Of a DNA stretch of 64,000 nucleotides, positions 11,617 through 25,192 are shown piece after piece (position 1 is the first letter of the stretch; every line of letters starts with the position of its first letter). A model generated the notes under the pieces. The model searched no databases. It saw only the letters and a program-made list of their open reading frames with translations, and had not been told where the DNA came from. The stretch comes from Muricea muricata. Taxonomy: Eukaryota > Cnidaria > Anthozoa > Malacalcyonacea > Plexauridae. The DNA lies in assembly GCA_963855995.1 (NCBI GenBank), contig OY979726.1, forward strand, positions 7,540,701 through 7,604,700, read 5' to 3'. Made by a program: the position numbers and the translations under genes.

Positions 11617-13234
11617 GTACTTTTTAGCACTCAAAACATCATTTTAAGCTCTAAAACGTCGCCGTGATCGATTTGAGACGGCAATTTTTAGTTAACAGTC
11701 CGAGGATGTTTTTACGCTCAAATCGCTTCCAGAACGCCTAAAACGCGATTTTGATGATTGTAAGAACGTTTCTCTTCAGTCTCAAAGCATGTTGTAGGTT
11801 TCTCATTTCAACATGCTATTTTACTGATGTCGATAGTTTGAGCGCCGAAAACGTGATTGCGGACTTGCTAAGTTTCCAATTTCGATTTAGAAGCTGTCTT
11901 TTAGGTCCGCGATTGCAATATATCATCGGGCTCAACTCGTTCATTTTAGCACCCAAAACATCATTTTAAGCTCTAAACGTCGCCGTGATCGTTTTGAGAC
12001 GGCAATTTTTAGTTGGCAGTCTGAGCATGTTTTTACGCTCAAATCGCTTCGACAACGTCTAAAACGCGATTTTGATTATTGTAAGAGCGTTTCTTTTCAG
12101 TCTCAAAGCATGTTGTAGGTTTCTCATTTCAACATGCTATTTTGCTGATGTCGATAGTTTGATCGCCGGAAACATGATTGCGGACTTCCTATAAGTTCTC
12201 CAATTTCGATTTAGAAGACAGCTTTTAGGTACGCGATTGCAATATATTATTGTGCTCAACTCGTTCATTTTAGCACTAAAAACATCATTTTAAGCTACAA
12301 AACGTCGCCGTGATCGATTTGAGACGGCAATTTTTAGTTAACAGTCCGAGCATGTTTTTACGCTCAAATCGCTTCCAGAACGCCTAAAACGCGATTTTGA
12401 TGGTTGTAAGAACGTTTCTTTTCAGTCTCAAAGCATGTTGTAGGTTTCTAATTTCAACATGCTATTTTGCTGATGTCGATAGTTTGATCGCCGGAAACAT
12501 GATTGCGGACTTCCTATAAGTTCTCCAATTTCGATTTAGAAGACAGCTTTTAGGTACGCGATTGCAATATATTATTGTGCTCAACTCGTTCATTTTAGCA
12601 CTAAAAACATCATTTTAAGCTACAAAACGTCGTCGTGATCGATTTGAGACGGCAATTTTTAGTTAACAGTCCGAGCATGTTTTTACGCTCAAATCGCTTC
12701 CAGAACGCCTAAAACGCGATTTTGATGGTTGTAAGAACGTTTCTTTTCAGTCTCAAAGCATGTTGTAGGTTTCTAATTTCAACATGCTATTTTGCTGATG
12801 TCGATAGTTTGAGCGCCGAAAACATGATTGCGGACATGCTAAGTTCTCCAATTTCGATTTAGAAGCTGTCTTTTAGGTACGCGATTTCAATATATCTTTG
12901 TGCTCAACTCGTTCTTTTTAGCACTCAAAACATCATTTTAAGCTCTAAAACGTCGGCGTGATCGATTTTAGACGGAGATTTTTAGTTGGCAGTCTGAGCA
13001 TGTTTTTACGCTCAAATCGCTCCAGAACGTCTAAAACGCGATTTTGATGATTGTAATAGCGTTTCTTTTCATTCTCAAAGCATGTTGTAGGTTTCAAATT
13101 TCAACATTCTATTTTGCTGATGTCGATAGTTTGAGCGCCGAAAACATGATTGCGGAATTCCTATAAGTTCTCCAATTTCGATTTAGAAGCTGTCTTTTAG
13201 GTCCGCGCTTGCAATATATCATTGGGCTCAACTC
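11617..13234 (+). repeat. Module A, copy 2 (5 monomers)
   Basis: Matches 1-1245 at a shift of 11,616 bp through the second monomer, including GAGGATG near 11703 and GATCGCCGGAAAC at 12161. An additional GATCGCCGG/GATGGTTG monomer (near 12485) then raises the shift to 11,940, a one-monomer (324 bp) tandem duplication. The GTCGGCGTG and GCTCCAGAACGTCT monomer follows at 12951. Private differences include GTCGTCG near 12631 and TATATCTTTG near 12891. Confidence 0.85.
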
Positions 13235-14528
13235 GTTCATTTTAGCACTCAAAACATCATTTTAAGCTCTAAAACGTCGCCGTGATCGATTTGAGACGGA
13301 TATTTTTAGTTTGCAGTCCGAGCATGTTTTTACGCTCAAATCAATTCCAGAACGCCTAAAACGCGATTTTGATGATTGTAAGAACGTTTCTCTTCAGTCT
13401 CAAAGCATGTTGTAGGTTTCTCATTTCAACATGCTATTTTACTGATGTCGATAGTTTGAGCGCCGAAAACGTGATTGCGGACTTGCTAAGTTTCCAATTT
13501 CGATTTAGAAGCTGTCTTTTAGGTCCGCGATTGCAATATATCATTGGGCTCAACTCGTTCATTTTAGAACCCAAAACATCATTTTAAGCTCTAAAACGTC
13601 GCCGTGATCGTTTTGAGACGGCAATTTTTAGTTGGCAGTCTGAGCATGTTTTTACGCTCAAATCGCTTCGACAACGTCTAAAACGCGATTTTGATTATTG
13701 TAAGAGCGTTTCTTTTCAGTCTCAAAGCATGTTGTAGGTTTCTCATTTCAACATGCTATTTTGCTGATGTCGATAGTTTGATCGCCGGAAACATGATTGC
13801 GGACTTCCTATAAGTTCTCCAATTTCGATTTAGAAGACAGCTTTTAGGTACGCGATTGCAATATATTATTGTGCTCAACTCGTTCATTTTAGCACTAAAA
13901 ACATCATTTTAAGCTACAAAACGTCGCCGTGATCGATTTGAGATGGCAATTTTTAGTTAACAGTCCGAGCATGTTTTTACGCTCAAATCGCTTCCAGAAC
14001 GCCTAAAACGCGATTTTGATGGTTGTAAGAACGTTTCTTTTCAGTCTCAAAGCATGTTGTAGGTTTCTAATTTCAACATGCTATTTTGCTGATGTCGATA
14101 GTTTGAGCGCCGAAAACATGATTGCGGACATGCTAAGTTCTCCAATTTCGATTTAGAAGCTGTCTTTTAGGTACGCGATTTCAATATATCATTGTGCTCA
14201 ACTCGTTCTTTTTAGCACTCAAAACATCATTTTAAGCTCGAAAACGTCGGCGTGATCGATTTTAGACGGCAATTTTTAGTTGGCAGTCTGAGCATGTTTT
14301 TACGCTCAAATCGCTCCAGAACGTCTAAAACGCGATTTTGATGATTGTAATAGCGTTTCTTTTCATTCTCAAAGCATGTTGTAGGTTTCAAATTTCAACA
14401 TTCTATTTTGCTGATGTCGATAGTTTGAGCGCCGAAAACATGATTGCGGAATTCCTATAAGTTCTACAATTATGATTTAGAAGCTGTCTTTTAGGTACGC
14501 AATTGCAATATATTATTGTGCTCAACTC
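13235..14528 (+). repeat. Module A, copy 3 (4 monomers)
   Basis: A further copy adjacent to copy 2, at a shift of 13,234-13,235 bp from copy 1 (GATCGCCGGAAAC at 13780, GTCGGCG at 14246). Its first monomer begins as a TTTGCAGTCCGAG/CAATTCCAG type before joining the module A sequence. Its last monomer ends as the ATTCCTATAAGTTCTAC/GTACGCAATTGC type with an unusual ACAATTATGATTTAG. Two adjacent copies point to tandem duplication of the module. Confidence 0.8.
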
Positions 14529-16465
14529 GTTCATTTTAGCACTCAAAACATCATTTTAAGCTCTAAAACGTCGCCGTGATCGATTTGAGACGGCAATTTT
14601 TAGTTGGCAGTCCTAGCATGTTTTTACGCTCAAATCGCTTCCAGAACGCCTAAAACGTGATTTTGATGATTGTAAGAGCGTTTCTTTTCAGTGTCAAAGC
14701 ATGTTGTAGGTTTCTCATTTCAACATGCTATTTTGCTGATGTCGATAGTTTGAGCGCCGAAAACGTGATTGCGGACTTGCTAAGTTCTCCAATTTCGATT
14801 TAGAAGCTGTCTTTTAGGTCCGCGATTGCAATATATCATTGGGCTCAACTCGTTCATTTTAGCACTCAAAACATCATTTTAAGCTCTAAAACGTCGCCGT
14901 GATCGATTTGAGACGGCAATTATTGTTGGCAGTCGGAGCATTTTTTTACGCTCAAATCGCTTCGAGAACGCCTAAAACGCGATTTTGATTATTGTAAGAG
15001 CGTTTCTTTTCAGTCTCAATGCACGTTGTAGGTTTCTAATTTCAACATGCTATTTTGCTGATGTCGATAGTTTGAGCGCCGAGAACATGATTGCGGACAT
15101 GCTAAGTTCTCCAATTTCGATTTAGAAGCTGTCTTTTAGATACGCGATTGCTATATATCATTGGGCTCAACTCGTTCTTTTTAGCACTCAAAACATCATT
15201 TTAAGCTCTAAAACGTCGCCGTGATCGATTTGAGACGGATATTTTTAGTTTGCAGTCTGAGCATGTTTTTACGCTCAAATCGCTTCGAGAACGCCTAAAA
15301 CGCGATTTTGATGATTGTAAGAGCGTTTCTTTTCAGTGTCAAAGCATGTTGTAGGTTTCTCATTTCAACATGCTATTTTGCTGATGTCGATAGTTTGAGC
15401 GCCGAAAACGTGATTGCGGACTTGCTAAGTTCTCCAATTTCGATTTAGAAGTTGTCTTTTAGGTCTGCGATTGCAATATATCATTGGGCTCAACTCGTTA
15501 TTTTTAGCACTCAAAACATCATTTTAAGCTCTAAAACGTCGCCGTGATCGATTTAAAACGGCAATTTTTAGTTGGCAGTCCGAGCATGTTTTTACGCTCA
15601 AATCGCTTCCAGAACGCCTAAAACGCGATTTTGATGATTGTAAGAGCGTTTCTTTTCAGTGTCAATGCATGTTGTAGGTTTCTCATTTCAACATGCTATT
15701 TTGCTGATGTCGATAGTTTAAGCGCCGAAAACGTGATTGCGGACTTGCTAAGTTCTCCAATTTCGATTTAGAAGCTGTCTTTTAGGTCCACGATTGCAAT
15801 ATATCATTGGGCTCAACTCTTTCATTTTAGCACTCAAAACATCATTTTAAGCTCTAAAACGTCGCCGTGATCGATTTGAGACGGCAATTATTGTTGGCAG
15901 TCCGAGCATTTTTTTACGCTCAAATCGCTTCGAGAACGCCTAAAACGCGATTTTGATTATTGTAAGAGCGTTTCTTTTCAGTCTCAATGCACGTTGTATT
16001 TTTCTAATTTCAACATGCTATTTTGCTGATGTCGATAGTTTGAGCGCTGAAAACATGATTGCGGACATGCTAAGTTCTCCAACTTCGATTTAGAAGCTGT
16101 CTTTTAGATACGCAATTTCAATATATCATTGTGCTCAACTCGTTCTTTTTAGCACTCAAAACTTCATTTTAAGCTCTAAAACGTCGCCGTGATCGATTTG
16201 AGACGGATATTTTTAGTTTGCAGTCTGAGCATGTTTTTACGCTCAAATCGCTTCGAGAACGCCTAAAACGCGATTTTGATGATTGTAAGAACGTTTCATT
16301 TCAGTCTGAAAGCATGTTGTAGGTTTCTCATTTCAACATGCTATTTTGCTGATGTCGATAGTTTGAGCGCCGAAAACGTGATTGCGGATTTGCTAAGTTC
16401 TCCAATTTCGATTTAGAAGCTGTCTTTTAGGTCCGCGCTTGCAATATATCATTGGGCTCAACTCG
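14529..16465 (+). repeat. HOR-3-like segment in the left half (6 monomers)
   Basis: The order of types (CAGTCCTAGC near 14608, CAGTCGGAGC at 14930, a TTTGCAGTCTGAG type, then CGATTTAAAACGG near 15552) is the opening order of HOR-3, found complete only beyond 38 kb. The later monomers (AATTATTGTTGG, TTTGCAG with GCTTCGAG) depart from it. Private changes include GTTGTATTTTTC near 15996 and CTCTTTCATTTT near 15818. Confidence 0.7.
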
Positions 16466-19400
16466 TTCATTTTAGCACTCAAAACATCATTTTAAGCTCT
16501 AAAACGTCGCCGTGATCGATTTGAGACGGATATTTTTAGTTGGCAGTCTGAGCATGTTTTTACGCTCAAATCGCTTCGACAACGTCTAAAACGCGATTTT
16601 GATTATTGTAAGAGCGTTTCTTTTGAGTCTCAATGAACGTTGCAGGTTTGTAATTTCAACATGCTATTTTGCTGATGTCGATAGTTTGAGCGCCGAAAAC
16701 ATGATTGCGAAAATGCTAAGTTCTCCAATTTCGATTTAGAAGCTGTCTTTTAGATACGCGATTTCAATATATCATTGTGCTCAACTCGTTCTTTTTAGTA
16801 CTCAAAACATCATTTTAAGCTCTAAAACGTCGCCGTGATCGATTTGAGACGGATATTTTTAGTTTGCAGTCTGAGCATGTTTTTACGCTCAAATCGCTTC
16901 GAGAACGCCTAAAACGCGATTTTGATGATTGTAAGAACGTTTCTTTTCAGTCTAAAAGCATGCTGTAAGTTTCTCATTTCAACATGCTATTTTGCTGATG
17001 TCGATAGTTTGAGCGCCGAAAACGTGATTGCGGACTTGCTAAGTTCTCCAATTTCGATTTAGAAGCTGTCTTTTAGGTCCGCGATTGCAATATATCATTG
17101 GATTCAACTCGTTCATTTTAGCACCCAAAACTTCATTTTAAGCTCTAAAACGTCGCCGTGATCGTTTTGAGACGGCAATTTTTAGTTGGCAGTCTGAGCA
17201 TGTTTTTACGCTCAAATCGCTTCGACAACGTCTAAAACGCGATTTTGATTATTGTAAGAGCGTTTCTTTTCAGTCTCAAAGCATGTTGTAGGTTTCTCAT
17301 TTCAACATGCTATTTTGCTGATGTCGATAGTTTGATCGCCGGAAACATGATTGCGGACTTCCTATAAGTTCTCCAATTTCGATTTAGAAGACAGCTTTTA
17401 GGTACGCGATTGCAATATATTATTGTGCTCAACTCGTTCATTTTAGCACTAAAAACTTCATTTTAAGCTACAAAACGTCGCCGTGATCGCTTTGAGACGG
17501 CAATTTTTAGTGTGCAGTTTGAGCATGTTTTTACGCTCAAATCACTTCAAGAACGCCTAAAACGCGATTTTGATGACTGTAAGAGCGTTTCTTTTCATTC
17601 TCAAAGCATTTTGTAGGTTTCTAATTTCAACATGCTATTTTGCTGATGTCGATAGTTTGAGCGCCGAAAACATGATTGCGGACATGCTAAGTTCTCCAAT
17701 TTCGATTTAGAAGCTGTCTTTTAGATACGCAATTTCAATATATCATTGTGCTCAACTCGTTCTTTTTAGCACTCAAAACATCATTTTAAGCTCTAAAACG
17801 TCGCCGTGATCGATTTGAGACGGATATTTTTAGTTGGAAGTCTGAGCATGTTTTTACGCTCAAATCGCTTCGAGAACGCCTAAAACGCGATTTTGATGAT
17901 TGTAAGAACGTTTCTTTTCAGTCTAAAAGCATGCTGTAAGTTTCTCATTTCAACATGCTATTTTGCTGATGTCGATAGTTTGAGCGCCGAAAACATGATT
18001 GCGGACATGCTAAGTTCTCCAATTTCGATTTAGAAGCTGTGTTTTAGGTACGCGATTTCAATATATCATTGTGCTCAACTCGTTCTTTTTAGCACTCAAA
18101 ACATCATTTTAAGCTCTAAAACGTCGGCGTGATCGATTTTAGTCGGCAATTTTTAGTTGGCAGTCTGAGCATGTTTTTACGCTCAAATCGCTCCAGAACG
18201 TCTAAAACGCGATTTTGATGATTGTAATAGCGTTTCTTTTCATTCTCAAAGCATGTTGTAGGTTTCTCATTTCAACATTCTATTTTGCTGATGTCGATAG
18301 TTTGATCGCCGGAAACATGATTGCGGACTTCCTATAAGTTCTCCAATTTCGATTTAGAAGACAGCTTTTAAGTACGCGATTGCAATATATTATTGTGCTC
18401 AACTCGTTCATTTTAGCACTCAAAACATCATTTTAAGCTATAAAACGTCGCCGTGATCGATTTGAGACGGCAATTGTTAGTGTGCAGTCTGAGCATGTTT
18501 TTACGCTCAAATCACTTCCAGAACGCCTAAAACGCGATTTTGATGACTGTAAGAGCGTTTCTTTTCATTCTCAAAGCATGTTGTAGGTTTCTAATTTCAA
18601 CATGCTATTTTGCTGATGTCGATAGTCTGAGTGCCGAAAACATGATTGCGGACTTGCTAAGTTCTCCAATTTCGATTTAGAAGCTGTTTTTTAGGTCCGC
18701 GATTGCAATATATCATTGGGCTCAACTCGTTCATTTTAGCACTCAAAACATCATTTTAAGCTCTAAAACGTCGCCGTGATCGATTTGAGACGGCAATTGT
18801 TAGTGGGCAGTCTGAGCATGTTTTTACGCTCAAATCACTTCCAGAACGCCTAAAACGCGATTTTGATGACTGTAAGAGCGTTTCTTTTCATTCTCAAAGC
18901 ATGTTGTAGGTTTCAAATTTCAACATGCTATTTTGCTGATGTCGATAGTTTGAGCGCCGAAAACATGATTGCGGAATTCCTATAAGTTCTACAATTTCGA
19001 TTTAGAAGCTGTGTTTTAGGTACGCAATTGCAATATATTATTGTGCTCAACTCGTTCATTTTAGCACTCAAAACATCATTTTAAGCTCTAAAACGTCGCC
19101 GTGATCGATTTGAGACGGCAATTACTGTTGGAAGTCCGAGGATTTTTTTACGCTCAAATCGCTTCGAGAACACCTAAAACGCGATTTTGATTATTGTAAG
19201 AGCGTTTCTTTTCAGTCTCAATGCACGTTGTAGGTTTCTAATTTCAACATGCTATTTTGCTGATGTCGATAGTTTGAGCGCCGAAAATATGATTGCGAAA
19301 ATGCTAAGTTCTCCAATTTCGATTTAGAAGCTGTCTTTTAGATACGCGATTTCAATATATCAATGTGCTCAACTCGTTCTTTTTAGCACTCAAAACATCA

Positions 19401-20344
19401 TTTTAAGCTCTAAAACGTCGCCGTGATCGATTTGAGACGGATATTTTTAGTTTGCAGTCTGAGCATGTTTTTACGCTCAAATCGCTTCGAGAACGCCTAA
19501 AACGCGATTTTGATGATTGTAAGAACGTTTCTTTTCAGTCTAAAAGCATGCTGTAAGTTTCTCATTTCAACATGCTATTTTGCTGATGTCGATAGTTTGA
19601 GCGCCGAAAACGTGATTGCGGACTTGCTAAGTTCTCCAATTTCGATTTAGAAGCTGTCTTTTAGGTCCGCGATTGCAATATATCATTGGGCTCAACTCGT
19701 ACTTTTTAGCACTCAAAACATCATTTTAAGCTCTAAAACGTCGCCGTGATCGATTTGAGACGGCAATTTTTAGTTGGCAGTCCGAGCATGTTTTTACGCT
19801 CAAATCGTTTCCAGAACGCCTAAAGCGCGATTTTGATGATTGTAAAAACGTTTCTTTTCAGTCTGAAAGCATGTTGTAGGTTTCTCATTTCAACATGCTA
19901 TTTTGCTGATGTCGATAGTTTGAGCGCCGAAAACGTGATTGCGGACTTGCTAAGTTCTCCAATTTCGATTTAGAAGCTGTCTTTTAGGTCCGCGCTTGCA
20001 ATATATCATTGGGCTCAACTCGTTCATTTTAGCACTCAAAACATCATTTTAAGCTCTAAAACGTCGCCGTGATCGATTTGAGACGGATATTTTTAGTTTG
20101 CAGTGCGAGCATGTTTTTACGCTCAAATCAATTCCAGAACGCCTAAAACGCGATTTTGATGATTGTAAGAACGTTTCTTTTCAGTCTCAAAGCATGTTGT
20201 AGGTTTCTAATTTCAACATGCTATTTTACTGATGTCGATAGTTTGAGCGCCGAAAACGTGATTGCGGATTTGCTAAGTTCTCCAATTTCGATTTAGAAGC
20301 TGTCTTTTAGGTCCGCGATTGCAATATATCATTGGGCTCAACTC
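16466..20344 (+). repeat. HOR-2a unit 1 (12 monomers, ~3,880 bp)
   Basis: The first eight monomers (to 19053) recur at 20345-22933 at a shift of 3,879-3,880 bp. A rare shared marker is TTTTGAGTCTCAATGAACG at 16621 and 20501. Types include TTCGACAACGTCT, TGTGCAGTTTGAG with ACTTCAAG, the TTTAGTCGG type near 18140, and GTCTGAGTGCCG near 18626. The last four monomers (from 19054) are not repeated at that shift but at 5,494 bp, starting 24548. Confidence 0.8.
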
Positions 20345-22933
20345 GTTCATTTTAGCACCCAAAACATCATTTTAAGCTCTAAAACGTCGCCGTGATCGTT
20401 TTGAGACGGCAATTTTTAGTTGGCAGTCTGAGCATGTTTTTACGCTCAAATCGCTTCGACAACGTCTAAAACGCGATTTTGATTATTGTAAGAGCGTTTC
20501 TTTTGAGTCTCAATGAACGTTGCAGGTTTGTAATTTCAACATGCTATTTTGCTGATGTCGATAGTTTGAGCGCCGAAAACATGATTGCGAAAATGCTAAG
20601 TTCTCCAATTTCGATTTAGAAGCTGTCTTTTAGATACGCGATTTCAATATATCATTGTGCTCAACTCGTTCTTTTTAGTACTCAAAACATCATTTTAAGC
20701 TCTAAAACGTCGCCGTGATCGATTTGAGACGGATATTTTTAGTTTGCAGTCTGAGCATGTTTTTACGCTCAAATCGCTTCGAGAACGCCTAAAACGCGAT
20801 TTTGATGATTGTAAGAACGTTTCTTTTCAGTCTAAAAGCATGCTGTAAGTTTCTCATTTCAACATGCTATTTTGCTGATGTCGATAGTTTGAGCGCCGAA
20901 AACGTGATTGCGGACTTGCTAAGTTCTCCAATTTCGATTTAGAAGCTGTCTTTTAGGTCCGCGATTGCAATATATCATTGGATTCAACTCGTTCATTTTA
21001 GCACCCAAAACTTCATTTTAAGCTCTAAAACGTCGCCGTGATCGTTTTGAGACGGCAATTTTTAGTTGGCAGTCTGAGCATGTTTTTACGCTCAAATCGC
21101 TTCGACAACGTCTAAAACGCGATTTTGATTATTGTAAGAGCGTTTCTTTTCAGTCTCAAAGCATGTTGTAGGTTTCTCATTTCAACATGCTATTTTGCTG
21201 ATGTCGATAGTTTGATCGCCGGAAACATGATTGCGGACTTCCTATAAGTTCTCCAATTTCGATTTAGAAGACAGCTTTTAGGTACGCGATTGCAATATAT
21301 TATTGTGCTCAACTCGTTCATTTTAGCACTAAAAACTTCATTTTAAGCTACAAAACGTCGCCGTGATCGATTTGAGACGGCAATTTTTAGTGTGCAGTTT
21401 GAGCATGTTTTTACGCTCAAATCACTTCAAGAACGCCTAAAACGCGATTTTGATGACTGTAAGAGCGTTTCTTTTCATTCTCAAAGCATTTTGTAGGTTT
21501 CTAATTTCAACATGCTATTTTGCTGATGTCGATAGTTTGAGCGCCGAAAACATGATTGCGGACATGCTAAGTTCTCCAATTTCGATTTAGAAGCTGTCTT
21601 TTAGATACGCAATTTCAATATATCATTGTGCTCAACTCGTTCTTTTTAGCACTCAAAACATCATTTTAAGCTCTAAAACGTCGCCGTGATCGATTTGAGA
21701 CGGATATTTTTAGTTGGAAGTCTGAGCATGTTTTTACGCTCAAATCGCTTCGAGAACGCCTAAAACGCGATTTTGATGATTGTAAGAACGTTTCTTTTCA
21801 GTCTAAAAGCATGCTGTAAGTTTCTCATTTCAACATGCTATTTTGCTGATGTCGATAGTTTGAGCGCCGAAAACATGATTGCGGACATGCTAAGTTCTCC
21901 AATTTCGATTTAGAAGCTGTGTTTTAGGTACGCGATTTCAATATATCATTGTGCTCAACTCGTTCTTTTTAGCACTCAAAACATCATTTTAAGCTCTAAA
22001 ACGTCGGCGTGATCGATTTTAGTCGGCAATTTTTAGTTGGCAGTCTGAGCATGTTTTTACGCTCAAATCGCTCCAGAACGTCTAAAACGCGATTTTGATG
22101 ATTGTAATAGCGTTTCTTTTCATTCTCAAAGCATGTTGTAGGTTTCTCATTTCAACATTCTATTTTGCTGATGTCGATAGTTTGATCGCCGGAAACATGA
22201 TTGCGGACTTCCTATAAGTTCTCCAATTTCGATTTAGAAGACAGCTTTTAAGTACGCGATTGCAATATATTATTGTGCTCAACTCGTTCATTTTAGCACT
22301 CAAAACATCATTTTAAGCTATAAAACGTCGCCGTGATCGATTTGAGACGGCAATTGTTAGTGTGCAGTCTGAGCATGTTTTTACGCTCAAATCACTTCCA
22401 GAACGCCTAAAACGCGATTTTGATGACTGTAAGAGCGTTTCTTTTCATTCTCAAAGCATGTTGTAGGTTTCTAATTTCAACATGCTATTTTGCTGATGTC
22501 GATAGTCTGAGTGCCGAAAACATGATTGCGGACTTGCTAAGTTCTCCAATTTCGATTTAGAAGCTGTTTTTTAGGTCCGCGATTGCAATATATCATTGGG
22601 CTCAACTCGTTCATTTTAGCACTCAAAACATCATTTTAAGCTCTAAAACGTCGCCGTGATCGATTTGAGACGGCAATTGTTAGTGGGCAGTCTGAGCATG
22701 TTTTTACGCTCAAATCACTTCCAGAACGCCTAAAACGCGATTTTGATGACTGTAAGAGCGTTTCTTTTCATTCTCAAAGCATGTTGTAGGTTTCAAATTT
22801 CAACATGCTATTTTGCTGATGTCGATAGTTTGAGCGCCGAAAACATGATTGCGGAATTCCTATAAGTTCTACAATTTCGATTTAGAAGCTGTGTTTTAGG
22901 TACGCAATTGCAATATATTATTGTGCTCAACTC
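20345..22933 (+). repeat. HOR-2a unit 2, partial (8 monomers)
   Basis: A near-identical copy of 16466-19053, ending in the middle of the unit. After 22933 the next monomer reads AATTATTGTTGGCAGTCGGAGC instead of AATTACTGTTGGAAGTCCGAGG, so the copies separate near 19120/23000. One visible difference inside is GATCGCTTTGAG near 17490 against GATCGATTTGAG near 21370. Confidence 0.8.
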
Positions 22934-24547
22934 GTTCATTTTAGCACTCAAAACATCATTTTAAGCTCTAAAACGTCGCCGTGATCGATTTGAGACGGCA
23001 ATTATTGTTGGCAGTCGGAGCATTTTTTTACGCTCAAATCGCTTCGAGAACGCCTAAAACGCGATTTTGATTTTTGTAAGAGCGTTTCTTTTCAGTCTCA
23101 ATGCACGTTGTAGGTTTCTAATTTCAACATGCTATTTTGCTGATGTCGATAGTTTGAGCGCCGAGAACATGATTGCGGACATGCTAAGTTCTCCAATTTC
23201 GATTTAGAAGCTGTCTTTTAGATACGCGATTGCTATATATCATTGTGCTCAACTCGTTCTTTTTAGCACTCAAAACATCATTTTAAGCTCTAAAACGTCG
23301 CCGTGATCGATTTGAGACGGATATTTTTAGTTTGCAGTCTGAGCATGTTTTTACGCTCAAATCGCTTCGAGAACGCCTAAAACGCGATTTTGATGATTGT
23401 AAGAGCGTTTCTCTTCAGTGTCAAAGGATGTTGTAGGTTTCTCATTTCAACATGCTATTTTGCTGATGTCGATAGTTTGAGCGCCGAAAACGTGATTGCG
23501 GACTTGCTAAGTTCTCCAATTTCGATTTAGAAGCTGTCTTTTAGGTCCGCGATTGCAATATATCATTGGGCTCAACTCGTACTTTTTAGCACTCAAAACA
23601 TCATTTTAAGCTCTAAAACGTCGCCGTGATCGATTTGAGACGGATATTTTTAGTTTGCAGTCTGAGCATGTTTTTACGCTCAAATCGCTTCGAGAACGCC
23701 TAAAAAGCGATTTTGATGATTGTAAGAACGTTTCTTTTCAGTCTCAAAGCATGTTGTAGGTTTCTCATTTCAACATGCTATTTTACTGATGTCGATAGTT
23801 TGAGCGCTGAAAACGTGATTGCGGACTTGCTAAGTTCTCCAATTTCGATTTAGAAGCTGTCTTTTAGGTCCGCGCTTGCAATATATCATTGGACTCAACT
23901 CGTTCATTTTAGCACTCAAAACATCATTTTAAGCTCTAAAACGTCGCCGTGATCGATTTGAGATGGATATTTTTAGTTTGCAGTCCGAGCACGTTTTTAC
24001 GCTCAAATCAATTCCAGAACGCCTAAAACGCGATTTTGATGATTGTAAGAATGTTTCTTTTCAGTCTCAAAGCATGTTGTAGGTTTCTCATTTCAACATG
24101 CTATTTTACTGATGTCGATAGTTTGAGCGCCGAAAACGTGATTGCGGACTTGCTAAGTTTTCCATTTTCGATTTAGAAGCTGTCTTTTAGGTCCGCGATT
24201 GCAATATATCATTGGGCTCAACTCGTTCATTTTAGCACTCAAAACATCATTTTAGGCTCTAAAACGCTGCTGTGATCGATTTCAGACGGATATTTTTAGT
24301 TGGCAGTCCGAGCATGTTTATACGCTCAAATCGCTTCCAGAACGCCTAAAACGCAATTTTGATGATTGTAAGAGCGTTTCTTTTCAGTGTCAATGCATGT
24401 TGTAGGTTTCTCATTTCAACATGCTATTTTGCTGATGTCGATAGTTTGAACGCCGAAAACGTGATTGCGGACTTGCTAAGTTCTCCAATTTCGATTTAGA
24501 AGCTGTCTTTTAGGTCGGCGATTGCAATATATCATTGGGCTCAACTC
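22934..24547 (+). repeat. Linking segment with HOR-3-type monomers (5 monomers)
   Basis: Five monomers of mixed type: CAGTCGGAGC at 23012 (with private GATTTTTGTAAG), TTTGCAGTCTGAG with GTCAAAGGATG, TTTGCAG with AAAAAGCGATT, CAATTCCAG with private GAGATGG, GAGCACG and GTAAGAATG, and the ACGCTGCTGTGATC type near 24266 (with private GTTTATACGCTC). Several of these are members of HOR-3, far from its main location. Confidence 0.7.
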
Positions 24548-25192
24548 GTTCATTTTAGCACTCAAAACATCATTTTAAGCTCTAAAACTTCGCCGTGATC
24601 GATTTGAGACGGCAATTACTGTTGGAAGTCCGAGGATTTTTTTACGCTCAAATCGCTTCGAGAACACCTAAAACGCGATTTTGATTATTGTAAGAGCGTT
24701 TCTTTTCAGTCTCAATGCACGTTGTAGGTTTCTAATTTCAACATGCTATTTTGCTGATGTCGATAGTTTGAGCGCCGAAAATATGATTGCGAAAATGCTA
24801 AGTTCTCCAATTTCGATTTAGAAGCTGTCTTTTAGATACGCGATTTCAATATATCAATGTGCTCAACTCGTTCTTTTTAGCACTCAAAACATCATTTTAA
24901 GCTCTAAAACGTCGCCGTGATCGATTTGAGACGGATATTTTTAGTTTGCAGTCTGAGCATGTTTTTACGCTCAAATCGCTTCGAGAACGCCTAAAACGCG
25001 ATTTTGATGATTGTAAGAACGTTTCTTTTCAGTCTAAAAGCATGCTGTAAGTTTCTCATTTCAACATGCTATTTTGCTGATGTCGATAGTTTGAGCGCCG
25101 AAAACGTGATTGCGGACTTGCTAAGTTCTCCAATTTCGATTTAGAAGCTGTCTTTTAGGTCCGCGATTGCAATATATCATTGGGCTCAACTC
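24548..25192 (+). repeat. Two monomers shared with 19054-19698
   Basis: Matches the HOR-2a tail at a shift of 5,494 bp (17 monomers). The rare AATTACTGTTGGAAGTCCG lies at 19121 and 24615, and GCCGAAAATATG and ATATCAATGTGC are shared too. The match continues into the next block to about 25722 (CAGTGCGAGC at 20101/25595). A private AAACTTCGCC lies near 24587. Confidence 0.75.
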
